Positions 45,401 through 57,930 are shown, counted from the first letter of the stretch. The stretch: DNA of 64,000 nt from Perilla frutescens (GCA_026008535.1 BRKX01000006.1:8516501-8580500), one strand, 5' to 3'. The notes: a model not told the origin generated them from the sequence alone. Made by a program: numbers and translations.

Positions 45401-48400
45401 TCTATACATGTTTTCATTTCATGCCGTACTACCAATATATATAGAAGCTTCAAGCAACTCCTTAAAAGAATATAGGATTAATTCATGTATATAAGTATAT
45501 ATAATCATTAGTTAATTAAGTTAAAGTTTCGACCGTGTACATGGTACTAGACATCGGATGTCGACTTAATTAATTAGTTTAGGATATCAAACTAAATGAT
45601 TGTTTCTGAGGTTAATCTGTTCATTAGGAGTTCGAGTTAATTTCATATATATACACGATATAGTTAATTAATGTGTTTCAATAATGCTTATAGGGGTCTT
45701 AAGACATATCATAAAAAAATTGATCACTTCTACATACTCATACTTTAAAATATGCTAGTAAGTCAAGTATATATGTGTGTGTGCGTGTGTGATGGTAAAT
45801 AAATTAAACCAATTAATTAAGCTATTTCAAGCTAGCTCATTTGTCTCGCTATTATGCTTGTTCTCTTTTTACACCACGGCACATACATTTTTCTCCTTCT
45901 CTCAAAACAATCGTCTGTGCGCGCGCGCTCAAGAATCTAGAAATTTCCTAAGCACTCCTTAATTTCTTTAGTAATACTTGATTTCAAACAACACACACTC
46001 ACACATCTGAGTTGTGCACAATTGAGACATGTATAAACCTATCATGAAGAATTTTATGAAGAGTATATTGAATTGTTTAATTTATTTTAATTTATCGAAA
46101 TATCATTATACTCAGAAATTAATTAAATATAGTATACTATCTAAGCATAAATAATTGTGAGATATCGATTAAACTTTCATCGCCCTTTTAATTTTCTGTT
46201 TTCGGTGTGGTCGGTCGCTTGGCCTTTCTTCTTGCATCAATTTGTTTGGTTTATCATTTTATGTTGATATACAAAGACTCAGACTTTCGCTAAATAAAGA
46301 GCTTCAGATTTATCCGGCCGATTTGTGTTGCCAATATATATAAGCACTAATAAGTAAGTACGATTTCTAATATATCTAACACCTTTATTAAATATAAATG
46401 AAAATATATATAACCTCAATTCAACTATATATATGAAATATATAATTACAAAGGCTATATTATCCATCAATTAAGTACTTTTGAGTTGGGGTGGTAATGG
46501 GCATCGGATTCAAAGGGTATCCGCCAAAATTACTCACAATTAATGAGTAGGAAAATTACCTACTTAATGGGTACGAGAATGAGTAATTATCTGTAATTTT
46601 TTATTTGTACAAGACTATGGGTGCATTTACAGGTGCCTTAGTACCAAACCCGTCTCATACTCACACATATATAATTATATATTTAATTAGATATACATAC
46701 ACACACACACATATATATAAATTAGTATTATTATAATTATAATACTGGTGGTGTTGAATTGTATTATAATGTTGTATTTTTTGAAAGTTATGTATTATTG
46801 CTATATTTGTATCTTTATATGTAATGTTGTATTTTCATGAAAAGTTTTAATATATTATATTTTAATCAAATTTTGATTTAGTTTAAATCAATATTTTAAT
46901 TTATAAATTATTGAATCTTATTTTTTAAATATTTATTACAAATAATGATTACTCAATTAAATAATAGCAAAACAGTTCATGATAAATAAATTTGTATGTT
47001 TAATATATATTTTTAAAGAAAATATGGCACTTGTAATTATCTGAAAAATATTTATTTAGGAGTAAAATAATTGAACACGAATAAAATTTGGACTCCATAA
47101 AATATTAAATTGTATTTGTTATTTATCCCTATATATATAACCAAACATAGAATAAATAAATCCTTATAAAAATAGTATCTTACATAGAGTATATACATAT
47201 ATTTTTCTAAAAAATATATACAAAAAATATCATTAAATTTATCAAAAGAGGTAGATCTTACTAATTTTCTACTTACTATTAGGGCTGTAAACGAACTGAA
47301 TCGAGTCGAACACCCTGATGCTCGAGCTTGGCTCGTTAAAGAATATTAATTTAAGCTCGGGTTCAGCTTGAGCTCGAATCGAGCTTTTTTCCTCTTGTTC
47401 AAGTTTGGCTGGATAAATATTTATCAGGTTCGAATTCGGTTCGAGCTCGACTCGTGAAATGCTCGTAAATTTACTAAATGGTCTTAAGCTTGAATTCTCG
47501 GAAAAAAGCTCGTTTAATTTATATATTTGAGCTCGAGCTTGAAAAAAAATAACTTATTTTATTTACCTGTTTGAAATATTTATAATATTCATGAACATGT
47601 TCGATTAAGCTCGAGCTCGAACATGTTCGCGAGCTGACCAAGCCGAATACCACTTTGTTCAAGCTCGGCTCGATAATTTTATCGAGCTCAATTCGAGGCT
47701 CGAGCTCAGCTCGTTTAGAAAACGAACGAATTTCGAATGAGCTTTTTCGAACCGAATATCGAATAGCTCACGAGCGGCTCTATTCATTTATAGTCCTACT
47801 TACTATACATGAGAAGATGTTCATAGTTATTACATCGAAATGATCTTTTAAAAAAATAATAATTTATTATCTATGTACATATATATTTTGTAGAAATGAT
47901 CTATAATAAAAGGACAAAATATGATTGATAGATTGAGCATGTTATAAATGGAATTTACTCTTCTTCTTGTTTTTCTTTAAAAAAAGAACAATTATATTAC
48001 TTCATCTATGTAAATTACTTTTTCGTATTTAATATATTTTTTATATTGGAAAGAAGTATATTATAAAACATGTACATAAAATATATATTTAATTATGAAT
48101 TTTTTTTATTTGAACTTATAAATACATTTTAAATTTTATTAAATATAAAAAAAATTCAATGCGTAGGATGAGAGAAAAATTGCCTAGTTAAAGTGTGGGT
48201 AATGAGTTTAGGTATGGATAGTTAGGTACCCAAAAGATATGGGGATGTGCATAAAAGTTGCTACTCATACGTATACCAGTTCGGATCTCCTAGCGTAAAT
48301 GGTGTTACATCTCATGTTGCATATCACCAATACACATTGTGTGTATAATGATGTCATTAAATACATGGGACATGGAAGTTGCACATGGCATTCATTCATA

Positions 48401-50011
48401 ATGGTGGAATATGAAATGTAATACCATTTATAATAGGGGATCCCAATCGTGTGAGTACGTGTATTTTTCTAAAATACGGGTATAAAAATGAGTATTGTAG
48501 TACTTGACCCATACGTTGCCCACTCTCATCTCTGCTTTTGAGAGAGAGATATAATATGCATGATGAATTTAAAAAATAGTAATGCACTAATAGGGGTTGG
48601 TTATAATGGGTACTAGGTATTCCCGTGAGAACTATAAACCATGCTTATTTAATATGATTTTATAGCTTATCTTGTTGTATTTTAGTGCTAGTGGCACTAG
48701 CACTAAAATACAACAAAATACAACAAGATAAGCTACAAATTTTTTTTAAAAAAAAATTAGCACTAAAATACAATAAAATAAGCTATGAAATTGCACTAGA
48801 TAAGCATGGTTTATAGTTCTCACGCGAATACCTAGTTCTCATTTGAACGAAATCCTGCACTAATAAACTATTAAATATATTACAATTATTATATATATTA
48901 TCCATCAACTAATTACTTTTGAGAGAGATCATAATTAAGCATAAAGAATATTAAAAAAATAATTGATGCAGTATTTTTATAATAGTAATTAATAGATTGA
49001 TATAATAGGATCGAGATAAAGTAGAAAGTGATTTCTTACAGAAATAAAAACCTCTGGAAATAGTTTAATAAGAATATACAATGTGAAGAAGAATAAAAAG
49101 GCTCGGATTTAATTTCACTCATCATGTGATCATAAGTCAGGTCACTGACAGCTAATTGTTAGGAGACAATTAAGTAAAATAAAGGCTCATATTGAATCTC
49201 CACTACGGTATAGCTAGCTTCGAACAATATCATACACATCATGTGCAGATACTTGAAATCTTATCTATTTCTGGCGAAAGACATGCACTTCAAATCTTAT
49301 TGAAATTAATGAGATATATGTGTGCTTGATTATAATTATGATTGAGCTATATATAGATATCATGTGATCGACCTCAAGAGCAACTGAGTTTAAATGAGTT
49401 ATTCAAAAATTGCAATTGTGTTGTTTAGGAGAGAAGGACGCGAATCAGTGGTAAGTTGAAGAAATTGCAAGATCTTGTTCCAAACATGGATAAGGTAATT
49501 TATAACTTCAATGTTCAGGCTCTAGCTCAATTTAATATAAATATAATTAAATATAATATGCATTAACTACTATATATATATATATATATATACGTTCCTT
49601 TAATTTTGCAGCAAACTAGCTACGCCGACATGCTGGATTTAGCAGTGCAACACATAAAAACCCTTCAAAATGAAGTTGAGGTGGGTAAACATACTACGTA
49701 CGCTTTTCTCCTTTCTAAATTCATGCTGCAATATAATTAAGCACATTTCTGTTAGCCCCTCAGACAGTGTGACACGAGTTTTGAGACTATACAGTTTCAA
49801 ATGCAAATTATGTTCATTACAGTTTTCAGACTCTGTGTTTTGATTATGTTCATTCACTAATCACCACACTACCTTAGCCATCTTCTAAACTGCAAATTAT
49901 ATATATATATATATATATATATTCGAATATCATATTTTTTTTTCCTTGAAGAAACTGCACAAAGATCTGGATAGCTGCACATGCGGATGCAAGAAGACGC
50001 GAGACTCCTAG
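39410..50011 (+). CDS. bHLH transcription factor, bHLH122/128/129/130 (FBH-like) group
   Basis: Six exons join in frame: 39410-39830, 44715-45034, 45165-45296 (or from 45159), 49429-49494, 49612-49680 and 49952-50011, giving about 355-357 residues. All introns are GT-AG. The N-terminus is Ser/Gly-rich (SSTSSSSQGSMG), followed by the group motif LIRYGSAPGSLL (about residues 22-33). Exon 2 carries the conserved GGISRLNSQLSF and ETLSRISEETED segments. The basic region spans exons 3-4 (KIRAKRGFATHPRSIAERER, with the DNA-contacting Glu of SIAERERRTRIS), then helix-loop-helix KLKKLQDLVPNMDK / TSYADMLDLAVQHIKTLQNEV, ending in a CTCGCKK tail. Members act in the nucleus on E-box DNA. Some promote CONSTANS transcription, others act in abiotic stress; which applies here is unknown. 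Introns 1 (4884 bp) and 3 (about 4.1 kb) are enlarged by MITEs. Confidence 0.93.
41758..41945. mobile_element. MITE in bHLH intron 1, related to the one at 48593
   Basis: The left end reads GGATCGGTTATAATGAGCAC, then TTGGTGTGAGAATTAGG. The reverse-complemented right end reads TATAATAAGCATAGGTGC, then TTGGTGTGATAACTAGG. The inverted ends match each other imperfectly. The terminal GGTTATAATGRGYAC and GTGAGAAYTA motifs are shared with the element at 48593-48856. A target duplication was not resolved. Confidence 0.55.
43221..43468. mobile_element. Stowaway-like MITE in bHLH intron 1
   Basis: Left end CTCTATCCATTTCAAATTAT after TA; right end, reverse-complemented, TATTCCATCATTTTCAAAAT before TA. 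The ends pair imperfectly over about 25 bp. The interior is AT-rich and non-coding. Edges are approximate to a few bases. Confidence 0.55.
44217..44469. mobile_element. Second Stowaway-like MITE in bHLH intron 1
   Basis: Left end CACTCTCCATTTCAAACATA, then TTGTTTTAGAA; right end, reverse-complemented, TTTTCTCCCTCCCTTTTATA, then GTTGTTTTAGAG. TA lies at both borders. It sits about 250 bp before exon 2 of the bHLH gene. Confidence 0.6.
46490..46680. other. Transposon-like scrap in bHLH intron 3
   Basis: Contains GGGGTGGTAATGGGCATCGG, GGGTATCCGCC, ATGGGTACGAGAATGAGTAA and ACCAAACCCGTCTCATACTC, a motif set found in dispersed plant repeats. A comparable GTGGGTAATGAG / GGTACCC cluster occurs at 48195-48290, so both may be ends of one element now interrupted by the hAT MITE. 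The class is unresolved. Confidence 0.35.
47272..47279. repeat. 8-bp target duplication CTTACTAT, left copy
   Basis: Exact copy also at 47799-47806. Eight bases is the hallmark of hAT transposition. Confidence 0.9.
47280..47798. mobile_element. hAT-type MITE, 519 bp, in bHLH intron 3
   Basis: Left end TAGGGCTGTAAACGAA; right end, reverse-complemented, TAGGACTATAAATGAA, i.e. 16-bp terminal inverted repeats with a few mismatches. The interior is rich in GCTCGAGCT and GAGCTCG motifs in both orientations, giving strong folding potential. It is flanked by a perfect 8-bp duplication. One 62-codon frame inside is spurious. Confidence 0.92.
47799..47806. repeat. 8-bp target duplication CTTACTAT, right copy
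   Basis: Exact copy of 47272-47279. Confidence 0.9.
48584..48592. repeat. 9-bp target duplication GCACTAATA, left copy
   Basis: Exact copy also at 48857-48865. Confidence 0.88.
48593..48856. mobile_element. MULE-type MITE, 264 bp, in bHLH intron 3
   Basis: Long inverted ends of roughly 90 bp: both arms contain ACTAGGTATTC, GTGAGAACTATAAACC and ATGCTTAT in the same order. The centre (about 48672-48716) is a nearly perfect 22-bp-arm palindrome around TAGTGCTAGTGGCACTAGCAC, so the whole element can fold into one hairpin. Flanked by an exact 9-bp duplication. Non-coding. Confidence 0.88.
48857..48865. repeat. 9-bp target duplication GCACTAATA, right copy
   Basis: Exact copy of 48584-48592. Confidence 0.88.
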
Positions 50012-52157
50012 CAGGGCGATTAAAGGCGAAGGCGTGCAGCTGTTGTAGAGCCAAGAAGTAGGAATGAGTAGCCAGATCTGTATATAGATCGAGAAGCAAC
50101 TAATTATCTACAGCTATATGCTGAAAATATATATATGTGATCGTTGCTTCTGATTTTTGGAGGGGGTCTGTGTAAATTGTTTAAACTAGTTTTGAGTTTT
50201 AAATTCAACTTGTTGGTTTACTCGTAAAGATCTTCCTTTTTGTTCAAAATTTTCATTATATGTATGGTTTAGAATATTGGTGTAAGATTCTTGGACAAAA
50301 TAACATGATCTAGTTTAGTAATTTTCCAAGCTTTCGAGGTTTTCGCTTAGCTTCATGATTATATATATATGTGGAGTGTATGTATGTATTTTAATTTGCA
50401 TCAAAACAATAAATTTCACTATATATGTACTTGATACTTTTATCACATGTAAAGTTGTATGTGAAGAAATACATAGAGATTTTTGCAATAATGTATAATT
50501 TTACGGTTTGAAATTCAACACTTAGTACAGCGGATTAATTTTACAAATGAAGCAAAAAGATGCACTAAAAAAGTTTCCACATGAATATTTTGCCTATAAA
50601 ATATTACTAAAATTTAAGATATGAATAGCCACTATTCTTAAATGAAAATCCCCCAAACTAATCATTATTTATCATTTTGAGTAGTGACCCATTTGTATAT
50701 TGGTCATAAACAATATAATTAATCATGTTAGTAAAATAAAATTGCATCCATGAAATGCCAATTTTTTTTTTGACATAATGAAAAACCCTTTTTGAAGAAG
50801 AAGTAGAAGTAGAAGAAGAAGTTGAACTATATATAAATTGTATTTAGTCCACATCATGAAAAGAAGAAGAAGAGTTGAACTATATATAAATTGTATTTAG
50901 TCCACATGAACAAAATTGAATTTTAAATCTCAAGCAATAAAGTTAAGCCCACACATGACATGGACTTTTGGCACTAAGAGCAAATGATAAAGACAACAAT
51001 TTCGAAAATGCAATTAAAAAATAGTTTTAAACAGAAAATGGAACCCGCTTTTTCGCAGTGGCTTTCATAATCATTTTATTTCAAACTTTATTATTATTAT
51101 TATTTAACATGAAACATCGTGATGATAGATGTGTGGACTGATTAAGAATATGCATGCGTATTACACGGTTTATGAGCATTCACTTTTTTAAATTTCTTTC
51201 GTTTTTATTTGCAATTCGATACTTTTTTGGGGCAATATTGATATTTCATTGCATGCCGGCTTATTCACCCATAGTGACCATATTCATACTTGATTGTCAC
51301 CTATGACATCAAGTTTACATTCCATTATTAATTATATTTAATTTTAGAAATAAGCTTGAAAATATATATCTTAATACTCATCATAAATAAACATGTTTAT
51401 ATATATATATATATATATATATATGAATTATGACTTCTCCTAGTACAAATTTAATCAATAATTTTGCTTTAAATATATATGGGGCAGGTAGATAGGAATA
51501 GGATTCTCGAGGAGGAGGGTTATCCTAGTAAATGTCTTGTTTAAAAATTGGTTATTTATATGTATGAAACAAAAAGGTTTTACTTTTGTACGTACTTGAT
51601 CCAAAATAATATGAATTCAATCATTTCTCATTATTAAAGCAACAACAAATAATTATGTTAGCTTAATTAATTAATTAATTAATTTGAATTTTATCGAACT
51701 GCCTCATGGGTTTTTGCCCAATCTATATATTAGCTCGAATCATTTAATAAGCCCACAAGTATTCTACAATTCCCAATTTAATAGGCCCATTAAATAGGAA
51801 AAATGAATTTAAACATACTCATTGTGAATTTGAAAAGTCTTTTCTATCAAAGATTTTAAAATATTGTTTTTAAAAAGGTTTATGGGGGCAATTATATTAA
51901 TTTTAACATGTCCACAAAATATTGATTATAAGATTATTAAATTGAGTTTTCCAGTACAATCGCAAGATATATAATTACCATAATCACAAATTGGATGAAA
52001 ATATTAATGTTGTTCACGTGATTATTAACATCAAATTATAAACTTGTTACCATAAATTGTCTGTTACCAAAAAGCTAAAATATTCTATGTATATAGTTCA
52101 AGAAAAATCTTCTTTCTCCCACTCATTTAATTTAATTTAATGTTGATTTTTGAGTTG

Positions 52158-52181
52158 TTGTTGTTGTTATTATTATTATTA

Positions 52182-52222
<41 letters not shown>
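52158..52222. repeat. (TTA/TTG)n microsatellite
   Basis: About 65 bp of TTG and then TTA/ATT trinucleotide repeats, about 220 bp upstream of the Rab ATG. Confidence 0.9.
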
Positions 52223-52225
<3 letters not shown>

Positions 52226-52384
52226 CTGACGATTGATTGAGTCATTAAATAGAAAATAAAGGTAAAAAAAAAAATTAGAACGATGTAAAACCGTTATACC
52301 CTACCCCCCACGCCAACAAGCACGCATTCCTGTCTTAAAACCTGTCATCACATATTTGCCAGCTCTCATCACACCATCATCATT

Positions 52385-52386
<2 letters not shown>

Positions 52387-52416
<30 letters not shown>
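52387..52416 (+). repeat. (CT)n tract in the Rab 5' leader
   Basis: About 14 CT repeats ending 27 bases before the ATG, in the presumed 5' UTR. It mirrors the CT tracts in front of the bHLH start. Translating it gives a Ser-Leu run, which is the reason for the spurious longer N-terminus from 52356. Confidence 0.88.
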
Positions 52417-52418
<2 letters not shown>

Positions 52419-52442
52419 TCTTCGCACCTCCATATCTTGTCT

Positions 52443-55400
52443 ATGGCTTCTTCTTCCGACGACGAGGGGGAGGACTACTTGTTCAAGATTGTGATAATCG
52501 GCGATTCCGCCGTCGGAAAATCCAACTTGCTCTCCCGCTACGCAAGAAACGAGTTCAACTTGCACTCAAAGGCCACTATTGGGGTTGAATTCCAGACGCA
52601 AACCCTTGAAATCGACGGGAAAGAAGTTAAGGCTCAGATTTGGGACACCGCCGGACAGGAGAGATTCCGCGCCGTCACCTCCGCCTACTACCGCGGCGCG
52701 TTCGGCGCACTTGTCGTCTATGACATCAGCAGGAGATCAACTTTCGACAGTATTCCTCGATGGCTCGATGAGCTCAAGAGTAAGCCTTTTTTCTACATCG
52801 CTCTGTTTCTACTGTGTTAGTTTTATTTTTTATTTGTTTTTGTCGATTTGGAATGATCGATTTCGTGTTTAGAATCAGAATCTATGGATTTGAAATCGGA
52901 GATGAGTTCATTGGAACTGATTTACAAAGGGAATTTTCATGCTATATATGATTGTTTAGATACAACTAGATGTATGTATAGGTTATATGATCCTCAAGGA
53001 ATTTAGAGGCGCTGCTTCCATTTCAATGGTATTAGACAACAAGCATTCCTGTCAAAGAAACAGAGTCCGGCTAGGGCTAAAAATTGAAACAGATCTGGCT
53101 TATTTGCCATTACGATGTTGAAAAAAATGTGGAATATTCCGATGTTAGTACTTAGTATCGTGCGTAGACTGGACTAATTTATCAGGCCGTTTACTATATT
53201 GAATTTCTGTGTGAAAGTGACATTTGATTTTTGTTTAATGTGAAGATGAACATATTCGAGTTTTGATTTTCAAGGACTGCACAGTCTAATTAGCAGATAC
53301 CTTATTGGTTGGTTTCTGATATGAAAATTATAGATTATACTAAGATAATTAGCTGATACTGTATTGATTAGTTTCTGATATGAAAATTAAAGTATATATG
53401 AAGATGAGGATTTGATCAACCATAGAGAAAGATTAAGAATATAGACTGAGAAAGAGAATTCCTTTCTGGTTAGAAGAGAACGTATGAACAATGACAAAGA
53501 AACTTTTTGAATGATAATACTGTCTCCATTTCATTATATGTCCCACATTTAATCAGAGTAGTTTTGCTTTGCACATAATTGCAATCTTAATAATGAAGAT
53601 ATCTCTGGAAGGGTTTAAATTTGTAATCTATTTTAGTAACATAGCCTCTTCCTAAATTTTGCAATTTTAACATGAAAATGTCAAATTTTGGGTATTTTTA
53701 GTTGGTACTCTTTGTATGAGAAATCTTAAGGTGTAGCTACTCAGTTATTCTTGTTTGAGAGCTCAATGTTGACCTGAGTCAGAATTGGAGGCATGTGCTG
53801 GAGAGTTGGAGTCAATTTCATAAATTATGATGTATCTTTTTCACTTTAATCCAGTGAGAATATAGATAATTTGTCAGAAAGTGGACGAATGTCAATTATC
53901 TGAAGCTCAACATTTATGTCTAAGATCATTCTAAATGTGATCTTGACTCCTTTCATTTGTTTGTTAACCAACTTGAAATCAAGACCTTGTGGCTTGCTAG
54001 GTAGCTCCACTTCTGTAACTCTCAGATAGTAGAGCAAGAAAGTGTTACTTGCCTTCCTCTTTTGTAGGCTGTGTATATATATGGGCAGTGTGCTTGTGTG
54101 CATGTGAGTTGTGACAATCGCGTGAAGGTGATTCTGAAACTAAAAGGGTTTATGGTAATATGACTATAGGCATAGTCAAAACCACATCATTCATGGACTT
54201 AAAATCATAGTAGATTCCTCGGAACCTTGTTATTGTTAAAAACAGCCCTTAGAGTGAGACACCAACTAACTGAATTAAGTCCCTCGGAACCTTGTTATTG
54301 TTAAAAACAGCCCTTAGAGTGAGACACCAACTAACTGAATTAAGTCCATTTTTTTTCTGAATTTTCGCTTCTGGCAATCTGAAAGAGAGGTACCATGCAA
54401 AACACTCTCCCATTCAGATGAGATGTCAAGTAAGGAGGACGAGGGTGTACTGGACTACACCTAATGGATTCCACCATGTGTAGTATCCGTCTATTTTTTA
54501 CATGTGGTTGTATCACATGTAAAAGGACAATAGTGTTACATCGTATGCAATTCAACGGTTATCGCATCCAGTCATCCACAAGACCACAGCAATTCTTATT
54601 TTCTTCTACTTTATTCATTCTACTCAATCTTTTTCTTTTCATTTCTTTCCTTCCTATATTTTACTTCTAATCTTCACACGTCTTTACAGTCATTAAAGAA
54701 TAAGTTTATCATTTACTACAGTTTAAACTTTGGAGGTACTAATTTATATTAAACTTCGGAGGTACTAATTTATATTATTTTGAAGTCTTTTTTTTTTAAT
54801 TTACTTCCTCTAAGAACTAATATAATTTCTAATTTTTTTCATTTAGCCTTTTTATTTTTATTGAAACTATTTTTCTCATATTAAGTCTACATGTTAAATT
54901 TGATTTCATAGCCTTTTAAATAGTTTATTTGGAATACCATTTTTTTTTCATATACTATTGTATTTTTATATTATATATGTTCAAACAGAAAAAGTAATAT
55001 CTTGACTTGCATTTTAGGATATGATGTGCTCTATTTATAATGGTTATACTAAATAAATAGGTTAGGGTACATTTTTCTTCTAATGTTGCTGCCATCTGCT
55101 TTTTAAATATTCATATATTTTCTAATTACTCATTTCCTCATGATATGAGTAACATACTATTTATTTACTCTTTTTTTTCTTTTGGTTTTGGATTGTGTTT
55201 GTGAAAACTACATGTTATTAGTGGATTATCTAGTAATATAATGACTACTTTTTCTATTTATCGGGAACCCTGACATAAGAGTTACTGATACTGCAATAAC
55301 ATAATTATTGTCAATGTTATAATTTTTCTATCATTTTTTATGAGAATTAGGAAAAATAAAATTAGGGTGAGGTGGGGTATTTGGGGGTGGAGGAGGGACT

Positions 55401-56364
55401 AAGATTGATTTTTGTAGAGGTCAAAATGGTGCTTTCTAGTCGAATACACACACACACACACAAGAGAGGGAAAAATAATAGAATGAAGTACTTTAACATT
55501 AAATCGTTGTATTCTAAATAAAAAATCCTATCTCTTTGTTTATTTCCAACTTTCCTAGCTCATTTTCATGCACTTTTAGTGAAGAGCTGAAATAGTTAAA
55601 ATGATTCTTGGACACATGATATCAAATTAAAGTTCTTATGTCTTGTGATCTTTAAGAATATATGAGAGAAAGGTTGGATAGACATTAGAGATGACCAAGT
55701 TTCTAAAATCAGTCAAAACCTCATATATATACTCGGTACACATGCATGCTCTCTCGCTCCACCCTGGGAAATTTAACCAGTGTAGCCTTTGTTTTGTTGT
55801 TCATGTAGAACCTCATGTTAAAAGAAACCAATCTAACGGACCCTTGAGTTTCTTTGATGCAACATTGTATTTGAGTGAAGGATTTGGGGAAAGAAATTCA
55901 ATTAGTATCATAATAGGTGATCAAGATATACTTCACTGGATGTTGTGATGTTGCAGACTCCATTTTAGAAATATTGTACCTGTTTTAAGATCTCTACTCT
56001 TACATGCCTTGTGAAATCTGATGAACATGATACTCTTCATCCAGCTCATTCTGATACAGCAGTTGCAAAGATGCTCGTGGGGAACAAATGTGATTTGCAG
56101 AATATCAGGGACGTGAGCGTGGAGGAAGGCAAGAGCCTGGCAGAATCAGAAGGATTATTTTTCATGGAAACCTCTGCATTGGATTCAACAAATGTTAAGA
56201 AGGCGTTTGATGTAGTTATACGCGAGATTTATAATAATGTGAGCAGGAAGGTCTTGAATTCAGACTCGTACAAAGCAGAGTTATCAGTCAACAGAGTATC
56301 CCTTGTTCACGACGGAAGTGATGAACCAAAGAAAACAGGATCATCTTCTTGTTGTTCCAGGTGA
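52443..56364 (+). CDS. RABA5: Rab GTPase, RABA5 (Rab11-like) subfamily
   Basis: Two exons, 52443-52779 and 56045-56364, join at a phase-1 GT-AG junction to give 218 residues, the usual RABA length. All five G-boxes are present: GDSAVGKS (20-27), Thr45 in the KATIGVEF effector region, DTAGQE (68-73), NKCD (126-129) and ETSAL (154-158). The C-terminus SSCCSR carries the dicysteine for geranylgeranylation. Segments such as EFNLHSKATIGVEFQTQ, RWLDELKTHSD and KAELSVNRVSLV are characteristic of RABA5. RABA proteins act at the trans-Golgi network and recycling endosomes in secretion and cell-plate or plasma-membrane traffic. The ATG at 52443 is preferred to an in-frame one at 52356 because the extension is only translated CT repeat. 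The intron is 3.27 kb and contains a 65-bp duplication. Which RABA5 member it is cannot be decided here. Confidence 0.95.
54217..54346. repeat. 65-bp exact tandem duplication in the Rab intron
   Basis: 54217-54281 and 54282-54346 both run CCTCGGAACC ... GAATTAAGTC without visible differences, so the duplication is recent. Confidence 0.92.
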
Positions 56365-57899
56365 CTGAAGCAAGTTCCTATTCAATCAAAAAATCATGCA
56401 TGAGCCATTGACATTGTTAAGTTGGGTTTATTTATCTTATTTTATTCATCTATTTATTCCTTCCCAAATTACTTAGAAAGGGATCATATAATGACCAAAT
56501 ATGGGTTTTCAAATCTTGAATTATTTGAAGTTGCTAGTGGATCTTCTATACTTTAAACTTCTTGATCTGGAAGTGTAAATTCTACTTTCTGATTTTTGTG
56601 TTATCTGATTACATTTATTTATAGAATTCCTGCACAAATTCGTCATATTTTAGTATCTACCTCTTGATTTGGAGTTGTATTGAAAATGTCTAAATATCCA
56701 GTTATGCATAATTTTGTTGGCTCTGCCCACCCCCACCAGCAGACCAATAAAAATGAGTGGCTTTTGACCTTAATATGATTATATCAGTAAATATTATGTC
56801 CAACTTAGTAGTGTGAGCAATGATGTGGATGGAGGCACCAAAACATCAACAAAAGGTAAAAAAGTGTGTTATGATTGTGAGATCTCTTTGATGAAATTTC
56901 ACAAAATGTGAACCGATATATACGTAGATGTAATCAAATATCAATACTAAATTGTCAAGACAAACAAACAAACAAAAGTAAAAATAGATCTAGTGAGAAT
57001 TTCTTTTTTTCAGCATGTAGAACCTCCTGGTTTAATTCAAATACAAAAACTCACAAAATTCATTTAAGTCAGCACTACAAATGCTTCAAGATCCTTATAT
57101 ATCTGTTTTGAGTAACGGAACCTTTTTGCGCATTATCCCACTTTCGTTCCACTATATTTTGATCAAAATATAACTTCAGCATCAATAAATTTAGGGACTA
57201 AATTTTCCATTCTACATAAATTACTACCTCGTATATAATTATAAATTATAAATCGGGTTCGGCGCATTCTTCTAGAAAACAATGTGACAAATCAACTAAA
57301 ATACCACTTTCGAATTCCACCGAAAGTTGTAGAATAGGTGGATGATCCAATAAGAGAAGGCAACTCTCTCTCTCTCTCTCTCACTATGTGGTCTTGAATC
57401 TTGATCAAGAACACTTAATCAAGTCAAATAATACAACTATCATTATCAATGCATGTCCAATTGAAATATACACAAACAGCATAAAATCCTCATGTATTTC
57501 CAAATCAATTTAATTCCGCCACATTCACCAATCTTTCAAAGTGGTTCTTCCAATTAAACTGTAGGTGGAGGGTCCTGTGCATGATACATTAATTGAACAT
57601 TAGAAATTGAACCCAACTAACAAGAAAAGTCCAGAAACAAATTATCATTGCTCACAAGATTATAGTAATTATTAGGAGAAGATCTTATTCCCACAAGAAT
57701 AAACATCTAAATCTCAAATAAATTACACAAGCAAAAGAAAAAAAAAACAATACAAGAATCAACATTATCTAGAAGAACCAAGCTTGACCCCATCATGATG
57801 ACTTCAGCATCAAACATAGTATATCAGTGCTGCATTTTTCTAAGCTTCTAGAAGCTTTCTGTCCCCATTACTATGATAAAATCTTTGATCAATGATGAT

Positions 57900-57930
<31 letters not shown>

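Larger units (their letters stand above)
50012..52442. other. Intergenic region between the bHLH and Rab genes
   Basis: It holds the bHLH 3' UTR (probably the first few hundred bases), AT-rich spacer and the Rab promoter. A segment GTTGAACTATATATAAATTG followed by TATTTAGTCCACAT occurs twice, at 50821 and 50873. An (AT)n tract lies at 51397-51424. A (TTA)n tract lies at about 52158-52222. No ORF supported. Confidence 0.65.

Noticed and set aside
52356..52442. Longer N-terminus of the Rab protein from an upstream ATG
   Set aside because: The extra 29 residues are mainly translated CT repeat (Ser-Leu run). The ATG at 52443 gives the standard RABA length and start.
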